From NCBI RefSeq assembly GCF_000190735.1, contig NC_015177.1:1612001-1676000 (forward strand): a DNA stretch of 64,000 nt. Direction: 5' to 3'. Below are positions 45,811 to 54,702 of the stretch, in pieces. Every line of letters starts with the position of its first letter. Position 1 is the first letter of the stretch. This DNA comes from Pseudopedobacter saltans DSM 12145 (GTDB lineage Bacteria > Bacteroidota > Bacteroidia > Sphingobacteriales > Sphingobacteriaceae). The notes under the pieces are model-generated. The model worked only from the letters and a program-made list of their open reading frames with translations, was not told where the DNA came from and ran no database searches. A program made the position numbers and the translations under genes.

Positions 45811-46701
45811 ATGTTCGATTTCAGATTAAAAGTATTCCATCTTGTTGCAAAGAGACTCAACTTTACCAAAGCTGCAGAGGAGCTTTATATTACACAACCT
45901 GCTGTCAGTAAACATATCCATGAAATTGAAGTATTTTACGGGACTAAATTATTTGAGCGCAATGGAACACGGATCAAACTGACTGCGGCAGGCAAAATTC
46001 TTGCACAATACACTGATCAGTTAAATCATATCTACAGAAATATAGAATCTGATTTGGCCGCACTGGATAAAAACGTAAAGGGTAGCCTTAAAATTGGAGC
46101 AAGTACCACTGTATCACAATATTTCTTACCTAAACAGCTGGCTATTTTTAAGCAAAAATTTCCTGATATTAATATCGAACTCAATAGTAACAATACCGAA
46201 ATTATAGAAAACCTACTTCTGGAAGGTAAAATAGACGTTGGCATTGTTGAAGGTCAGTCCAAAAGGCAAAACCTAAAATATACAGCTATTGTAAAAGATG
46301 AACTGGTACTTTGCGCAAGCACTAAAAATGATGTAATAAAAAAGAACACCTTCAGCCTGAACGATCTTAAAAAAATCCCATTGTTAATCAGAGAACCTGG
46401 TTCGGGATCCTTGGAAGTTGTAAGTTCCGCCTTAAAAGAAAAAGGCATCAGGTTTAGTGATCTTTATATAGAAATGGTACTCGATGGTATTGAAAGCATT
46501 AAAAGCTATCTTTTAAATTCAGATACCTTTGCATTTCTGTCTATACATGCGATTTATAAAGAGTTAAAAAGTAATGAATTGAAAATTATCGACGTAAAGG
46601 ACCTGAATATCGAAAGAAATTTTTATTTCATTACACAGCAGGGCGACTCAGCCTCCATTAAAGAACTATTTTTAAAATCGCTTATTTCTAATAACTTTTA
46701 G
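45811..46701 (+). CDS. LysR family transcriptional regulator
   Basis: 296 residues. The N-terminal winged helix-turn-helix reads LNFTKAAEELYITQPAVSKHI (about 16-36), the effector domain (90-290) has LKIGASTTVSQYFLPKQLA and VLCASTKNDVIKK. It lies 85 nt before the YeiH-type exporter, a pairing often seen, so that gene is the probable target. The effector is unknown. Confidence 0.94.
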   Translation: MFDFRLKVFHLVAKRLNFTKAAEELYITQPAVSKHIHEIEVFYGTKLFERNGTRIKLTAAGKILAQYTDQLNHIYRNIESDLAALDKNVKGSLKIGASTTVSQYFLPKQLAIFKQKFPDINIELNSNNTEIIENLLLEGKIDVGIVEGQSKRQNLKYTAIVKDELVLCASTKNDVIKKNTFSLNDLKKIPLLIREPGSGSLEVVSSALKEKGIRFSDLYIEMVLDGIESIKSYLLNSDTFAFLSIHAIYKELKSNELKIIDVKDLNIERNFYFITQQGDSASIKELFLKSLISNNF

Positions 46702-46786
46702 TTATCGGAGATTGCAAATTGTCATTTCCCGGTGGTTCTTCCTTTTCTCAATTTTGTGATAGAAATTATCAACAAATACTGAAGAA

Positions 46787-47755
46787 ATGAATAAGCGCAC
46801 ACACACTTTAAAAAACCTGAATTTATTTGATAAAAGCATTACTGTAAGAGAATTGGTTTTTATCTGTTGTATTATCCTTTGCTTATTTCCTTTTATTTCT
46901 CCTCCGATTGCTTTAACATTAGGTATTGTTGTTGCGCAATTTATAGGGCATCCTTATATTAATTTAAACCACAAGGCTACTCAAACGCTTTTACAGTTGT
47001 CTGTTGTTGGACTAGGTTTCGGTATGAATGCTCAAACGGCCTTTCAAGCCGGAAAAGATGGGTTTGTTTTTACATTGATTTCTATTATAGGTGTCTTATT
47101 TTTTGGGTATATACTGGGTAAACTATTAAAAACAGACAAGAAAACTTCTTTTTTAATTTCTACAGGAACAGCGATTTGTGGTGGAAGCGCCATTGCGGCT
47201 ATTTCTCCGGTTATTAAAGCAGAGGAAAAACAGATCAGTGTCGCCCTGGGTACTATTTTCGTACTTAATGCCATGGCAATTTTTATTTTTCCTTTTATTG
47301 GTCATCTTTTACGGCTTTCTCAGCATCAGTTCGGACTTTGGTGCGCAATAGCCATACAGGATACTAGCTCTGTAGTAGGCGCCGCCAACAAATTTGGTAG
47401 TGAAGCACTAGAAGTTGCTACAGCCGTAAAATTAACCAGAGCCTTGTGGATTATTCCTCTGGCTATTATCAGCAGCTTCGCTTTTAAAAGTAAAAAAACT
47501 AAAATTAAAGTACCTTATTTTATTGGCTTATTTGTTCTGGCAATTTTATTAAACAGCTACTTCCCGGTTCCCAACGGTATAAGCCACGCGATAATGGGAT
47601 TATCTAAAACCGGCTTAACACTTACGTTATTTCTTATTGGAGCCGGACTGTCTAAAGAGGTACTGGGAGGAGTTGGCTTAAAACCGTTTATGCAAGGTGT
47701 TTTCTTATGGATTATTATTGCAATTCCCAGCCTGTTAGCTATTATGTTTTTATAA
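46787..47755 (+). CDS. YeiH/UPF0324 family putative sulfate exporter
   Basis: 322 residues with about ten hydrophobic helices. STGTAICGGSAIAAISPVIKA and IQDTSSVVGAANKFGSEAL are signature segments of UPF0324 membrane proteins. The transported substance is not certain (sulfite or sulfate has been suggested for relatives). It is probably controlled by the LysR protein encoded directly upstream. Confidence 0.92.
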   Translation: MNKRTHTLKNLNLFDKSITVRELVFICCIILCLFPFISPPIALTLGIVVAQFIGHPYINLNHKATQTLLQLSVVGLGFGMNAQTAFQAGKDGFVFTLISIIGVLFFGYILGKLLKTDKKTSFLISTGTAICGGSAIAAISPVIKAEEKQISVALGTIFVLNAMAIFIFPFIGHLLRLSQHQFGLWCAIAIQDTSSVVGAANKFGSEALEVATAVKLTRALWIIPLAIISSFAFKSKKTKIKVPYFIGLFVLAILLNSYFPVPNGISHAIMGLSKTGLTLTLFLIGAGLSKEVLGGVGLKPFMQGVFLWIIIAIPSLLAIMFL

Positions 47756-47984
47756 AAAGGTATGAGAAACTTCGTCCGACTACAGGATAAAATGCATTGA
47801 AACGTAATTTACAAAGGCATTTTTCTACTTTTATGGTATCTTATACTAAGTGTAGATATCCACTTTTTTAATCCCCCTTTCCGGGATTTATTTCACAAAT
47901 TTTTAATCTTATTCGAAGGTCTTTTTTTTTCATATAATTTCTATATTAACCGATTTTTTTCAAGTGTATTGATGGCACAATTTT

Positions 47985-48803
47985 ATGGGTAATAAAACTT
48001 TGATCAGTTCATCTATTGAACAATTTTACAATAAAGCATCGGAAGAAACTCGTTTAAACAAAGGTATGGGCGTCTTTGAATTTGAAAGGATAAAAGAACT
48101 TATTTCACTTTATCTGAAAGATTCTTCGACTATAATTGACGTCGGCGGTGGAACTGGTAAATATTCTGAGTGGCTTTCCAAACTAAATCATAACGTTTTT
48201 TTGGTTGAACCTGTTGACAAGCATTTAAAAACTGCCGGGGAAAGATCTCAAAAACTAAAGAACAAATTCAAAGTAATGAAGGGGGAATCCAGAAAACTGG
48301 ACTTTCCAAATGACTTTGCTGATATAGTAATTCTGCATGGCCCTCTATACCATCTCCAAAATCTGGATGATAGACTTTCAGCTATTAACGAAGCTAAAAG
48401 GGTATTGAAAAAAGGAGGAGTTATTCTAGGTTTTGGAATAAACTCAACTGCCTCTACATTGGTCGGACTGCTCAGCGGCTTAATATATAAGCCTTCTTTT
48501 TTTGAGATGTGTAAAACAGAATTACTTTCCGGGGTACATAATCAACCAGATGATTTTCCCTGGTTATTGGCTGAAGCCTATTATCACAAACCGTATGATC
48601 TGAAAAATGAATTTTTAAGTTGTGAGCTTAAAGTGGATAAAATTTATGCCGTGGAAGGACTGATTTGGTTGGATAAAGATTATTTCGCTAATATGCTGGA
48701 CCGCAAAAAAAGCCTCGTATTAAAAGAATTATTGAAAGTAACTGAAAATGAAGAGTCATTACTTCCTTTTAGCCCGCATATGATGATTGCTGCCATAAAA
48801 TAA
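47985..48803 (+). CDS. Class I SAM-dependent methyltransferase
   Basis: 272 residues. IIDVGGGTGKYSEWLSKL (about 48-65) is the SAM-binding glycine motif, NHNVFLVEPVDKHLKTA the acidic loop region, and FADIVILHGPLYHLQ with INEAKRVLKKGGVILGFGIN motifs II and III. No neighbouring pathway gene hints at the substrate. First gene of the accessory-looking stretch. Confidence 0.9.
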   Translation: MGNKTLISSSIEQFYNKASEETRLNKGMGVFEFERIKELISLYLKDSSTIIDVGGGTGKYSEWLSKLNHNVFLVEPVDKHLKTAGERSQKLKNKFKVMKGESRKLDFPNDFADIVILHGPLYHLQNLDDRLSAINEAKRVLKKGGVILGFGINSTASTLVGLLSGLIYKPSFFEMCKTELLSGVHNQPDDFPWLLAEAYYHKPYDLKNEFLSCELKVDKIYAVEGLIWLDKDYFANMLDRKKSLVLKELLKVTENEESLLPFSPHMMIAAIK

Positions 48804-48996
48804 CCAGAACAAATCTTATGATAAGGAGCTGTTTCTAATAGAATTTCAACTATTTACAATGGAATCTTTTCGGAACGGCTCCATTATAATCCCCCTCTCC
48901 TTAATTAAGGATCTTCATATTAGAGATTTTATTGCCATTATTTATTTGTCGACTAATCTCACCGTTGTTAGTAAATATATGTTTAGTTCTTCTATC

Positions 48997-49512
48997 CTAA
49001 ATTTGGTTAAACATATGCCTGGCTCTATCCTGATCGCTAGAAACTCCTTTTTTTATCTCTAAAAAATATTTTATCTGCCAGCTTTTTGTTTTCTCCGCTT
49101 GCTTATTTGTTACGATATCCCATATCGGATAAACCCTGATTCCCCGTTTACCAATTTTTCCATTTTGGGTCATGATACCTTTCTCTGCCAAAACCCTTTT
49201 TGGAAAAATAAATTGTCCCATATTCTCTCCATTCTTAGCTGTTATGGCTATAAAGTCTATATTATCGGAGATGTCAAATGGCTCCGTAATACCGTCAGCA
49301 TTTCTTTTCCAGATTGCAACAAACTGGCCAACCTTTGTAGGTGTAATTTTAGAAACACGATATTCAATATTTAATTCATTAAGTTTAAATGAACAAGCGG
49401 CATATTCAGTACTTTCTGCATTCAGCTTAAGACTTGTTAAAACCAAGCCGCACTTTTCGTAAACCAGTTCTTTTACGATTTTCAAATCGTGAAGAAGTAA
49501 AACTGCATTCAT
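48997..49512 (-). CDS. MepB family protein
   Basis: 171 residues. Matches MepB proteins (Staphylococcus MepRAB locus) with YEKCGLVLTSLKLNAESTEY, RVSKITPTKVGQFVAIWKRN, NGENMGQFIFPKRVLAEKGI and GKRGIRVYPIWDI. Function unknown. There is no MepA or MepR gene beside it. No signal peptide. Confidence 0.88.
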   Translation of the reverse strand: MNAVLLLHDLKIVKELVYEKCGLVLTSLKLNAESTEYAACSFKLNELNIEYRVSKITPTKVGQFVAIWKRNADGITEPFDISDNIDFIAITAKNGENMGQFIFPKRVLAEKGIMTQNGKIGKRGIRVYPIWDIVTNKQAEKTKSWQIKYFLEIKKGVSSDQDRARHMFNQI

Positions 49513-49618
49513 TAACTAGCTTTCATTATTATTAGTGTTATCCATAAACTGTTGATCAGAAGAATTGTAGTTGGTACTACCATTTATTACTAAAATGTTT
49601 TTCATTTACTTCCTCTTA

Positions 49619-50086
49619 TCACAATTCCTTTTTCATCACCACAATATCTTTACCTACCAAATCAAGCCTTTCCAATTGCCGCCATTCTAATCGTTTGTAT
49701 AAAGTTTCTGCAGTATGGGTAAATAAATACAACTCTTTTAGTCCCAGAGCTTTTGAATAATCCTGAATGTATTTACACAGTAATGCACCCAATCCTTTTC
49801 CTCTTACATCAGACTTTACAAAAACCAAAGCTAACCAGTTTTTATAAACTTTAAGTCGTGGTTCTCTATCTAGCAAACCAACATAATTGTAAAGCCCCCC
49901 TGTTGCGATTGGTTCATTGTTAAGCATCATTAAGATCTGAAACTCATCATTTCTGATAGAAAGGTTTTTTATTTTTTCTATTGTTGTCTGAACTGGAATA
50001 TTCCACTCACATAAATACCAATCCGCAATAAGTTCTATTTTTTCGTGGTCTTCTGGTGTAATGATTTGATATTTTATATCTTCCAT
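49619..50086 (-). CDS. GNAT family N-acetyltransferase
   Basis: 155 residues. LALVFVKSDVRGKGLGALLCKYIQDY contains the acetyl-CoA-binding RxxGxG/A loop (about 94-100), followed by LGLKELYLFTHTAETLYKR and WRQLERL, the usual C-terminal strand and Tyr. Substrate unknown. Confidence 0.9.
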   Translation of the reverse strand: MEDIKYQIITPEDHEKIELIADWYLCEWNIPVQTTIEKIKNLSIRNDEFQILMMLNNEPIATGGLYNYVGLLDREPRLKVYKNWLALVFVKSDVRGKGLGALLCKYIQDYSKALGLKELYLFTHTAETLYKRLEWRQLERLDLVGKDIVVMKKEL

Positions 50087-50192
50087 AATTTGACAACAAC
50101 GTCTTTATTTATAAACACTTTAACCGATACTTTTTGCAAACAGCTTGTTAACCAATTAGGTGTCATCGTTATTTTTTATTGATTTTAATATC

Positions 50193-50521
50193 CTATAATC
50201 TATATAAATTTAAGGCTTTTTGCAGTAAATTGTTAATTTTCAAAACTGGCAAATCTTCGTTTGGATCAAGCAACATTATTTTCATTTTTGAACGCTTTTC
50301 CTGAATTAAAAACGGATCATCTAAACGATTTCCTTTTACTATTCCAATGTAAGGTTGTTTGTATTTTTATGATACCAACAAATAACAAAACATCTTTCCT
50401 TTATAGCAAAAAATGGCATTCCGTATTTCAGAGCAGTTGTTATGTCTTTGTTTTGTTACAAAATAATTTCTCTCAATGCAAGCAAGGTTCCCTGTAAGTA
50501 AAAATTATCCAATTCTCGCAT
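50193..50521 (-). pseudogene. Decayed DUF1801 family gene
   Basis: Translating the minus strand in three frames gives one continuous DUF1801 protein broken by frame changes and a stop: MRELDNFYLQGTLLALREII then a stop codon, KDITTALKYGMPFF, then (frame shift) CYKGKMFCYL, then (shift) WYHKNTN, then (shift) PYIGIVKGNRLDDPFLIQ and on to KIMLLDPNEDLPV and the real stop. The pieces line up with the family in order and spacing. At least one nonsense change and several frameshifts make it non-functional. Sequencing error is unlikely to explain all of them. Confidence 0.82.
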
Positions 50522-50610
50522 GATGCTATAGTTAAATTTTAAGGGCAAGCTATGTTTTATTAAACTATTAACTGGATATACAATCTATCTTGACAAATAA
50601 ACCAAGGAAT

Positions 50611-51312
50611 TTATCCCTTATTCTTATAAAATTTCAAGTTCTTTTCCCATAAATCAAGTTTTGCTATTGCACCCTGCATTCCGAAAAATATATTTTTATC
50701 GTCAATAATAGCGATGGAATTAGGATATAATCCGTTCCGAAAAATGTTCTTATAAATTACAACTTGTTTGAAATTCTCAATTGAATAAAAATTTATGTGC
50801 GTTGCAATCAGTAACTTGTTTTGATAAACAGCGAAAGCTTCGGGAGCCCCGTCAAAATCCATGATTTTCTTGAAGACAAAACTATTAATAGAACTATAAA
50901 GTTTATATAATGATCCGGTGTTTGTTGTTGAATGAGCTAATCCTTCAATGAAATATAACTTATTCTTGAAACTGAAAATAAATTTAATATTTCCCTCCTT
51001 TATTTTTAACGTTTTTTTTGCCGTATCGGTTGGTATAAAACATAATTGTCCACCCCATTCTCCTCGGTCTATCCCCAAAAGTTTGCCATCTGAAAACTGA
51101 TACTCACATTTATGTAGTTCGCCCACTTTATTAACTTCAAGTTTCCCATCTGTAAATTTAACACCAAATTTGTTTAGTTGATACCCTTCATCATCTTTTA
51201 GGTGTCGTAGATTGGTTTCTATAAATTCATTTGGTATTTGAGAATTTGTATGACTGCAACTTGTCAAACCAATAGAGCCCAAAAGTATCAGTAATACTGA
51301 CATTATCTTCAT
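50611..51312 (-). CDS. Lipoprotein, unknown (beta-propeller-like)
   Basis: 233 residues from ATG 51312, which gives a lipoprotein signal peptide (MKIMSVLLILLGSIGLTSC). Longer frames upstream add a non-hydrophobic head and are not favoured. The mature protein has repeated short strands, e.g. KFIFSFKNKLYFIEGLAH, AFAVYQNKLLIATHINFYSI and SIAIIDDKNIFFGMQGAIAK, which look like propeller blades. No family recognised. Confidence 0.72.
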   Translation of the reverse strand: MKIMSVLLILLGSIGLTSCSHTNSQIPNEFIETNLRHLKDDEGYQLNKFGVKFTDGKLEVNKVGELHKCEYQFSDGKLLGIDRGEWGGQLCFIPTDTAKKTLKIKEGNIKFIFSFKNKLYFIEGLAHSTTNTGSLYKLYSSINSFVFKKIMDFDGAPEAFAVYQNKLLIATHINFYSIENFKQVVIYKNIFRNGLYPNSIAIIDDKNIFFGMQGAIAKLDLWEKNLKFYKNKG

Positions 51313-51778
51313 GGTACGTTCTTTTGTTTTATAAATATAACATTTTTCAGATTTCTCGATCACTTTATAAGTGAAATCAATAAATAAAAGAAAATGCAAA
51401 TGACTCACCTGACATTGAAATTCCTATTTGCGATATCATTGTTAGCGATTCGTTCTCTTTAGTTTCCGTTTAAAAAAATGTTTATTATTACACGGAACTC
51501 ATTTGGACATTATAAGAATATGGTAGGGAAAAAATCGCTTTAATATACTTTTATCTCGCTTTAATCTTTTTATTAAAATATATTGCCCCAGCTATATTTC
51601 AGGGAACATTTATCAAAATAAATGTCGCATTGATAATAGTATGCCTGAAAAAGTTTTTTCTAAGAAGGAATTTAGCCAGTTAAAGAAAACCGATAGATGA
51701 AGTCCTTTTAAATAATTAAAAATAATGCCTTAAAAATGAGTGCATTTCGATTTAGCATTAAATTTTTAGAAAAAATAG
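51313..51778. other. Gene-free stretch before tRNA-Arg
   Basis: AT-rich, no supported gene. A 19-codon frame (about 51641-51700, MPEKVFSKKEFSQLKKTDR) is the only open piece and I cannot support it as a gene. Confidence 0.5.
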
Positions 51779-51809
51779 TTTGCAACAATCATTTATAGCC
51801 CTATATTTG
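51779..51809 (+). promoter_or_regulatory. Promoter of tRNA-Arg
   Basis: TTTG (51779-51782), 19 nt, TATATTTG (51802-51809): a full match to the Bacteroidota consensus. The start point is about 37 nt before the tRNA. Confidence 0.88.
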
Positions 51810-51849
51810 CACTCGATTCAAACAAACACACGGTTGTTTAAATCGGAAA

Positions 51850-51923
51850 GGTCGCATAGCTCAGCTGGATAGAGCAACTGCCTTCTAAGCAGTAGGTCTT
51901 TGGTTCGAATCCAAATGCGACCA
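51850..51923 (+). tRNA. tRNA-Arg (anticodon UCU)
   Basis: 74 nt. Acceptor GGTCGCA pairs with TGCGACC, discriminator A. D arm TAGCTCAGCTGGATAGAGCA, anticodon loop CTTCTAA (anticodon TCT), T arm with GGTTCGAATCC. The terminator follows 7 nt later. Confidence 0.96.
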
Positions 51924-51930
51924 CATGAAC

Positions 51931-51960
51931 AGGCTTCAGAGATAATCTGGAGCCTTTTTT
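51931..51960 (+). terminator. Terminator after tRNA-Arg
   Basis: AGGCTTCAGA pairs with TCTGGAGCCT (one G-U pair) around GATAA and is followed by six T. Confidence 0.9.
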
Positions 51961-52131
51961 GCTTTTTGGAGGTTTTGCTTTCATCTTCCAATAGTTCTTA
52001 ATCGGATCATGTACAAAAGTTGTGGAAGAGATAAAAATAATGAGATATTTGTTTTTGATTTTTTACTCAGATGCACGATTCATTTAAAGCCCTAATGCCC
52101 CTGATCATGGATCAGTTTCAAAACCTGTGGA

Positions 52132-52497
52132 CTAAGCAAATAATTTAGTCAATCTAAACAGGAAAAAATTGATGTCTCCGACGCCTCTGAACTGACTTCT
52201 GAAAGCTTTTATCTTGGCATTGAAAGATTCTGCCGAAGCATTCGTTGATCGGTTGGTGAAGAAATTCAGGATAGATAAATAATGAGCCTGTACGGATCTG
52301 GATACTGTTCTAAAGGATTCAATACCGCAATCCTCCACATCATTGTACCATAATGCCAGATGCTTGAAGGCGTGTTCCTTACTCTTGCAGGTCTTAAAGA
52401 TATTCCCCAGTTTTAAGGACAGGTCATAAGCTTTCTTTAATTCGGGATACCTTGCAAATAGCAATTCCGCTCTCAGCTTCTGTGACTGTAATAACAT
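52132..52497 (-). pseudogene. ISAon1-type (ISL3-like) transposase remnant
   Basis: 121 residues covering only the C-terminal end of the transposase: NFFTNRSTNASAESFNAKIKAFRSQFRGV with the conserved Glu, then INFFLFRLTKLFA. A stop codon lies directly before the first Met in frame, and no N-terminal part is found upstream, so this is a decayed copy. A 6-bp inverted repeat CTGATC/GATCAG (52097-52111) lies after the stop. Position 210 nt from tRNA-Arg fits an old insertion hot spot. Confidence 0.8.
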
Positions 52498-52819
52498 AAT
52501 CTACTCTATAATAATCTCCATTCAAAGCTACTGTTGACATTTACATACTAGTCTAAAATATCATCCAGCAAAATTTGGAAAAATAGCGATTATGAATTCA
52601 TTATTTGCGGTCTTCTTTCATGAAGAGTTAGCCATTTTTTTATTCCTAAATATTTAGAATCAAAATCTTATAAATAAATATTAAGTTTTAAAAATAGATA
52701 TATAGAGTACTTCACCTCCTATATGTTCTAAAGGAAGGTATTCAGGAGTGACACTTAATTTCTTTACCTAACAGCACTTAACATGTGCTGAATGGAAAAT
52801 TTCCTCTGTCTTTTGTCTG
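52498..52819. other. Intergenic region between transposase remnant and lgt
   Basis: 322 bases. A CAGCAC/GTGCTG hairpin (52772-52790) could serve as the end of lgt transcription. No gene or repeat is seen; it may hold decayed transposon sequence. Confidence 0.4.
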
Positions 52820-53629
52820 TTACTTCTCAGCTACTTTCGGTTTTCTCAACAAAAAATACAGCCCAACTAAAATAAATGGAATACTTAATATTTGTCCCAT
52901 ATTGATAGCCATATTAGCTTCAAAAGCAGATTGATTCTCTTTTATAAATTCTACCAGAAAGCGGACAATAAATATTCCCGTAATAACAAATCCAAAGTTA
53001 AAACCTACATATCGTTTACGTTCTTTATTCAGATTATATAAAACAAAGAACAGAATAAAGTAACATATAGATTCGTACAGCTGCGCAGGATGCCTTGGCA
53101 ACATATCTTCTTTGACAAAAATAAATGCCCAGCTTACGTCGGTTGGCTTTCCAATAATTTCAGAATTCATTAAATTTCCCAATCTGATAAATCCTCCTGC
53201 CAAAGGAACAACCATTGCCACAGTATCAATCAGGTACCATAGATTCATTTTATAGTTTCTGGAAAACAAATAAAGACTGACCAAAATACCAACACCTCCA
53301 CCATGACTTGCCAGACCCTGAAAGCCTGTAAATTTGAATGGACTAAAAGTAAATGGTAGTATTATTTCAAGAGGGTGTTTAGAGTAATAAGCAAAATCGT
53401 AAAATAGACAATGCCCTAATCTGGCGCCTATAAGTGTACCTAAAAACACATAAATAGTTAATTTATCCAGTATTTCTATTCCGATATTTCTTTTATCAAA
53501 TTGCTTCTTAACTACAATGTAGCTGGAGACGAAAGCCAGCAAGAAACATAATGAATAATATTTAATAGATATAAAGCCTAAGTCTACGATACTATCGGAA
53601 GGATTCCAGGTAATAAAATCTAAAAGCAT
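52820..53629 (-). CDS. lgt: Prolipoprotein diacylglyceryl transferase
   Basis: 269 residues with seven hydrophobic helices. The Lgt signature is FIRLGNLMNSEIIGKPTD (about 147-164), preceded by GARLGHCLFYDFAYY and SHGGGVGILVSLY. It moves diacylglycerol to the Cys of prolipoproteins in the inner membrane, which the many lipoproteins encoded nearby need. It precedes no close partner. Confidence 0.97.
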   Translation of the reverse strand: MLLDFITWNPSDSIVDLGFISIKYYSLCFLLAFVSSYIVVKKQFDKRNIGIEILDKLTIYVFLGTLIGARLGHCLFYDFAYYSKHPLEIILPFTFSPFKFTGFQGLASHGGGVGILVSLYLFSRNYKMNLWYLIDTVAMVVPLAGGFIRLGNLMNSEIIGKPTDVSWAFIFVKEDMLPRHPAQLYESICYFILFFVLYNLNKERKRYVGFNFGFVITGIFIVRFLVEFIKENQSAFEANMAINMGQILSIPFILVGLYFLLRKPKVAEK

Positions 53630-53694
53630 TTAATATTTCTGTTTTTAAGTAAAGTCTCTAATGTAAAACAATCGTCTTAATTTAAGATATATTT

Positions 53695-54459
53695 TTACAA
53701 ATTTTTAAAAGCCTCGGTTTGTAAAATAGAAACCAGTTCCTTTTCTTTCAGGCTTTTCAGGTCTAAAGTTTCAAAGGTTCTTACATCTACATAATCGAAA
53801 AACTCGGGACTTGTATTAATAATTACACATCCAAGAAGGAATACCCGGTTACAGTTAAATTCGTTCTTTGAAATTCTTACCAGATCGTGTACCTGAGAAT
53901 ATATATTACCAAAAGTTACCTCTGTTATTTCCTTTTCCGGAATTTCCGCTTGTAAAATCTGGTGTTTAAATGGCATTACGGATCTTTCCAGCAAAGTTTG
54001 CTGATAATCTATTTCGTTATTTACCGGAATATAAACGCCTTCTTTATCACGCATTCGCTCCAAAGCCAGCATTAGTGCTCCACAGCTATTGGTTAAATGC
54101 TTTTGCCCCGGGCGTCTCATCTTTCCTAAAACACCGTCATCTGTTATTCCAATATGCGGACCATAAAATATAAAAGCATCTCCACCATCCGGAACGTGAT
54201 GAGCAAATGCAGTGATACCGGTAAGTCCCGCAAAAGGCAACCCTCCCATCCCTCCGAGAGTAAAAGGCCTGCTTAACACCCTTCTGAAGTCTGTAGACAC
54301 ATTAATATCGTCTGCACACAAAGATGTAGCAAACATCATTTTAGTTAAGTCTGATTTATACTCTTCTTTCAGAAAACCTAAATAAGCTTTTGTAACCTCT
54401 TCGCCGCTTTTAGCATTTGGGTAATGCTTTTTTACCAGCTGCTCTATTGTATTTTGCAT
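53695..54459 (-). CDS. LCIB-like (theta-type) carbonic anhydrase homologue
   Basis: 254 residues. The motifs CADDIN (48-53), FTLGGMGGLPFAGLTG (66-81), AFAHHVPDGGDAFIFYGPHIG (85-105) and NSCGALMLALE (125-135) match the LCIB/C family first known from algae, some members of which are beta-like carbonic anhydrases. C48, D50, H102 and C126 are the residues I would expect as metal ligands. No signal peptide, so cytoplasmic. In algae the family works in CO2 concentration; in a heterotroph like this it might serve bicarbonate supply. Activity is not proven, since several relatives lack it. Neighbours (lgt, odhB-like E2) give no further clue. Confidence 0.82.
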   Translation of the reverse strand: MQNTIEQLVKKHYPNAKSGEEVTKAYLGFLKEEYKSDLTKMMFATSLCADDINVSTDFRRVLSRPFTLGGMGGLPFAGLTGITAFAHHVPDGGDAFIFYGPHIGITDDGVLGKMRRPGQKHLTNSCGALMLALERMRDKEGVYIPVNNEIDYQQTLLERSVMPFKHQILQAEIPEKEITEVTFGNIYSQVHDLVRISKNEFNCNRVFLLGCVIINTSPEFFDYVDVRTFETLDLKSLKEKELVSILQTEAFKNL

Positions 54460-54490
54460 TAAACTAAATTCCGTTTTTGTAAAAATTACA

Positions 54491-54522
54491 CGAAGGTAGA
54501 TGCTTGAATGTTCTCAATCAAA
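54491..54522 (-). promoter_or_regulatory. Promoter of the LCIB-like gene
   Basis: Minus strand: TTTG (54519-54522), 20 nt, TACCTTCG (54491-54498), one mismatch in the -7 box. It lies 31 nt before the ATG. Confidence 0.55.
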
Positions 54523-54656
54523 CTTTTATTGTAAAAAAGACTTTTTAAACCATCAAACCGATGCATATGATTCTGTAACACCAGAGCGTCCCGGGTGTTC
54601 TAAATGTACTTTTATTAGTTTTCGAACAATCTATTCAATTTTTGATATTGAAGCAT

Positions 54657-54690
54657 AAAAAAACCGTTCTTTAGTTTTAAAGAACGGTTT
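54657..54690 (-). terminator. Terminator after the E2 gene
   Basis: AAACCGTTCTTTA (54661-54673) and TAAAGAACGGTTT (54678-54690) form a perfect 13-bp stem with GTTT loop, 12 nt past the E2 stop, with a T run beyond on the minus strand. Confidence 0.9.
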
Positions 54691-54702
54691 TTATTTGGTA
54701 TT

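Noticed and set aside
48825-48882. Long inverted repeat GGAGCTGTTTC ... GGAACGGCTCC as a mobile element end
   Set aside because: The arms match imperfectly and enclose only 36 bases; it is more likely a weak terminator of the methyltransferase gene.
51641-51700. 19-codon frame upstream of tRNA-Arg as a small protein gene
   Set aside because: No similarity, start context or stop-linked structure supports it.
52097-52111. Terminal inverted repeat of an intact IS element
   Set aside because: The palindrome is only 6 bp and no matching end or target duplication is found on the other side; the transposase is a fragment.
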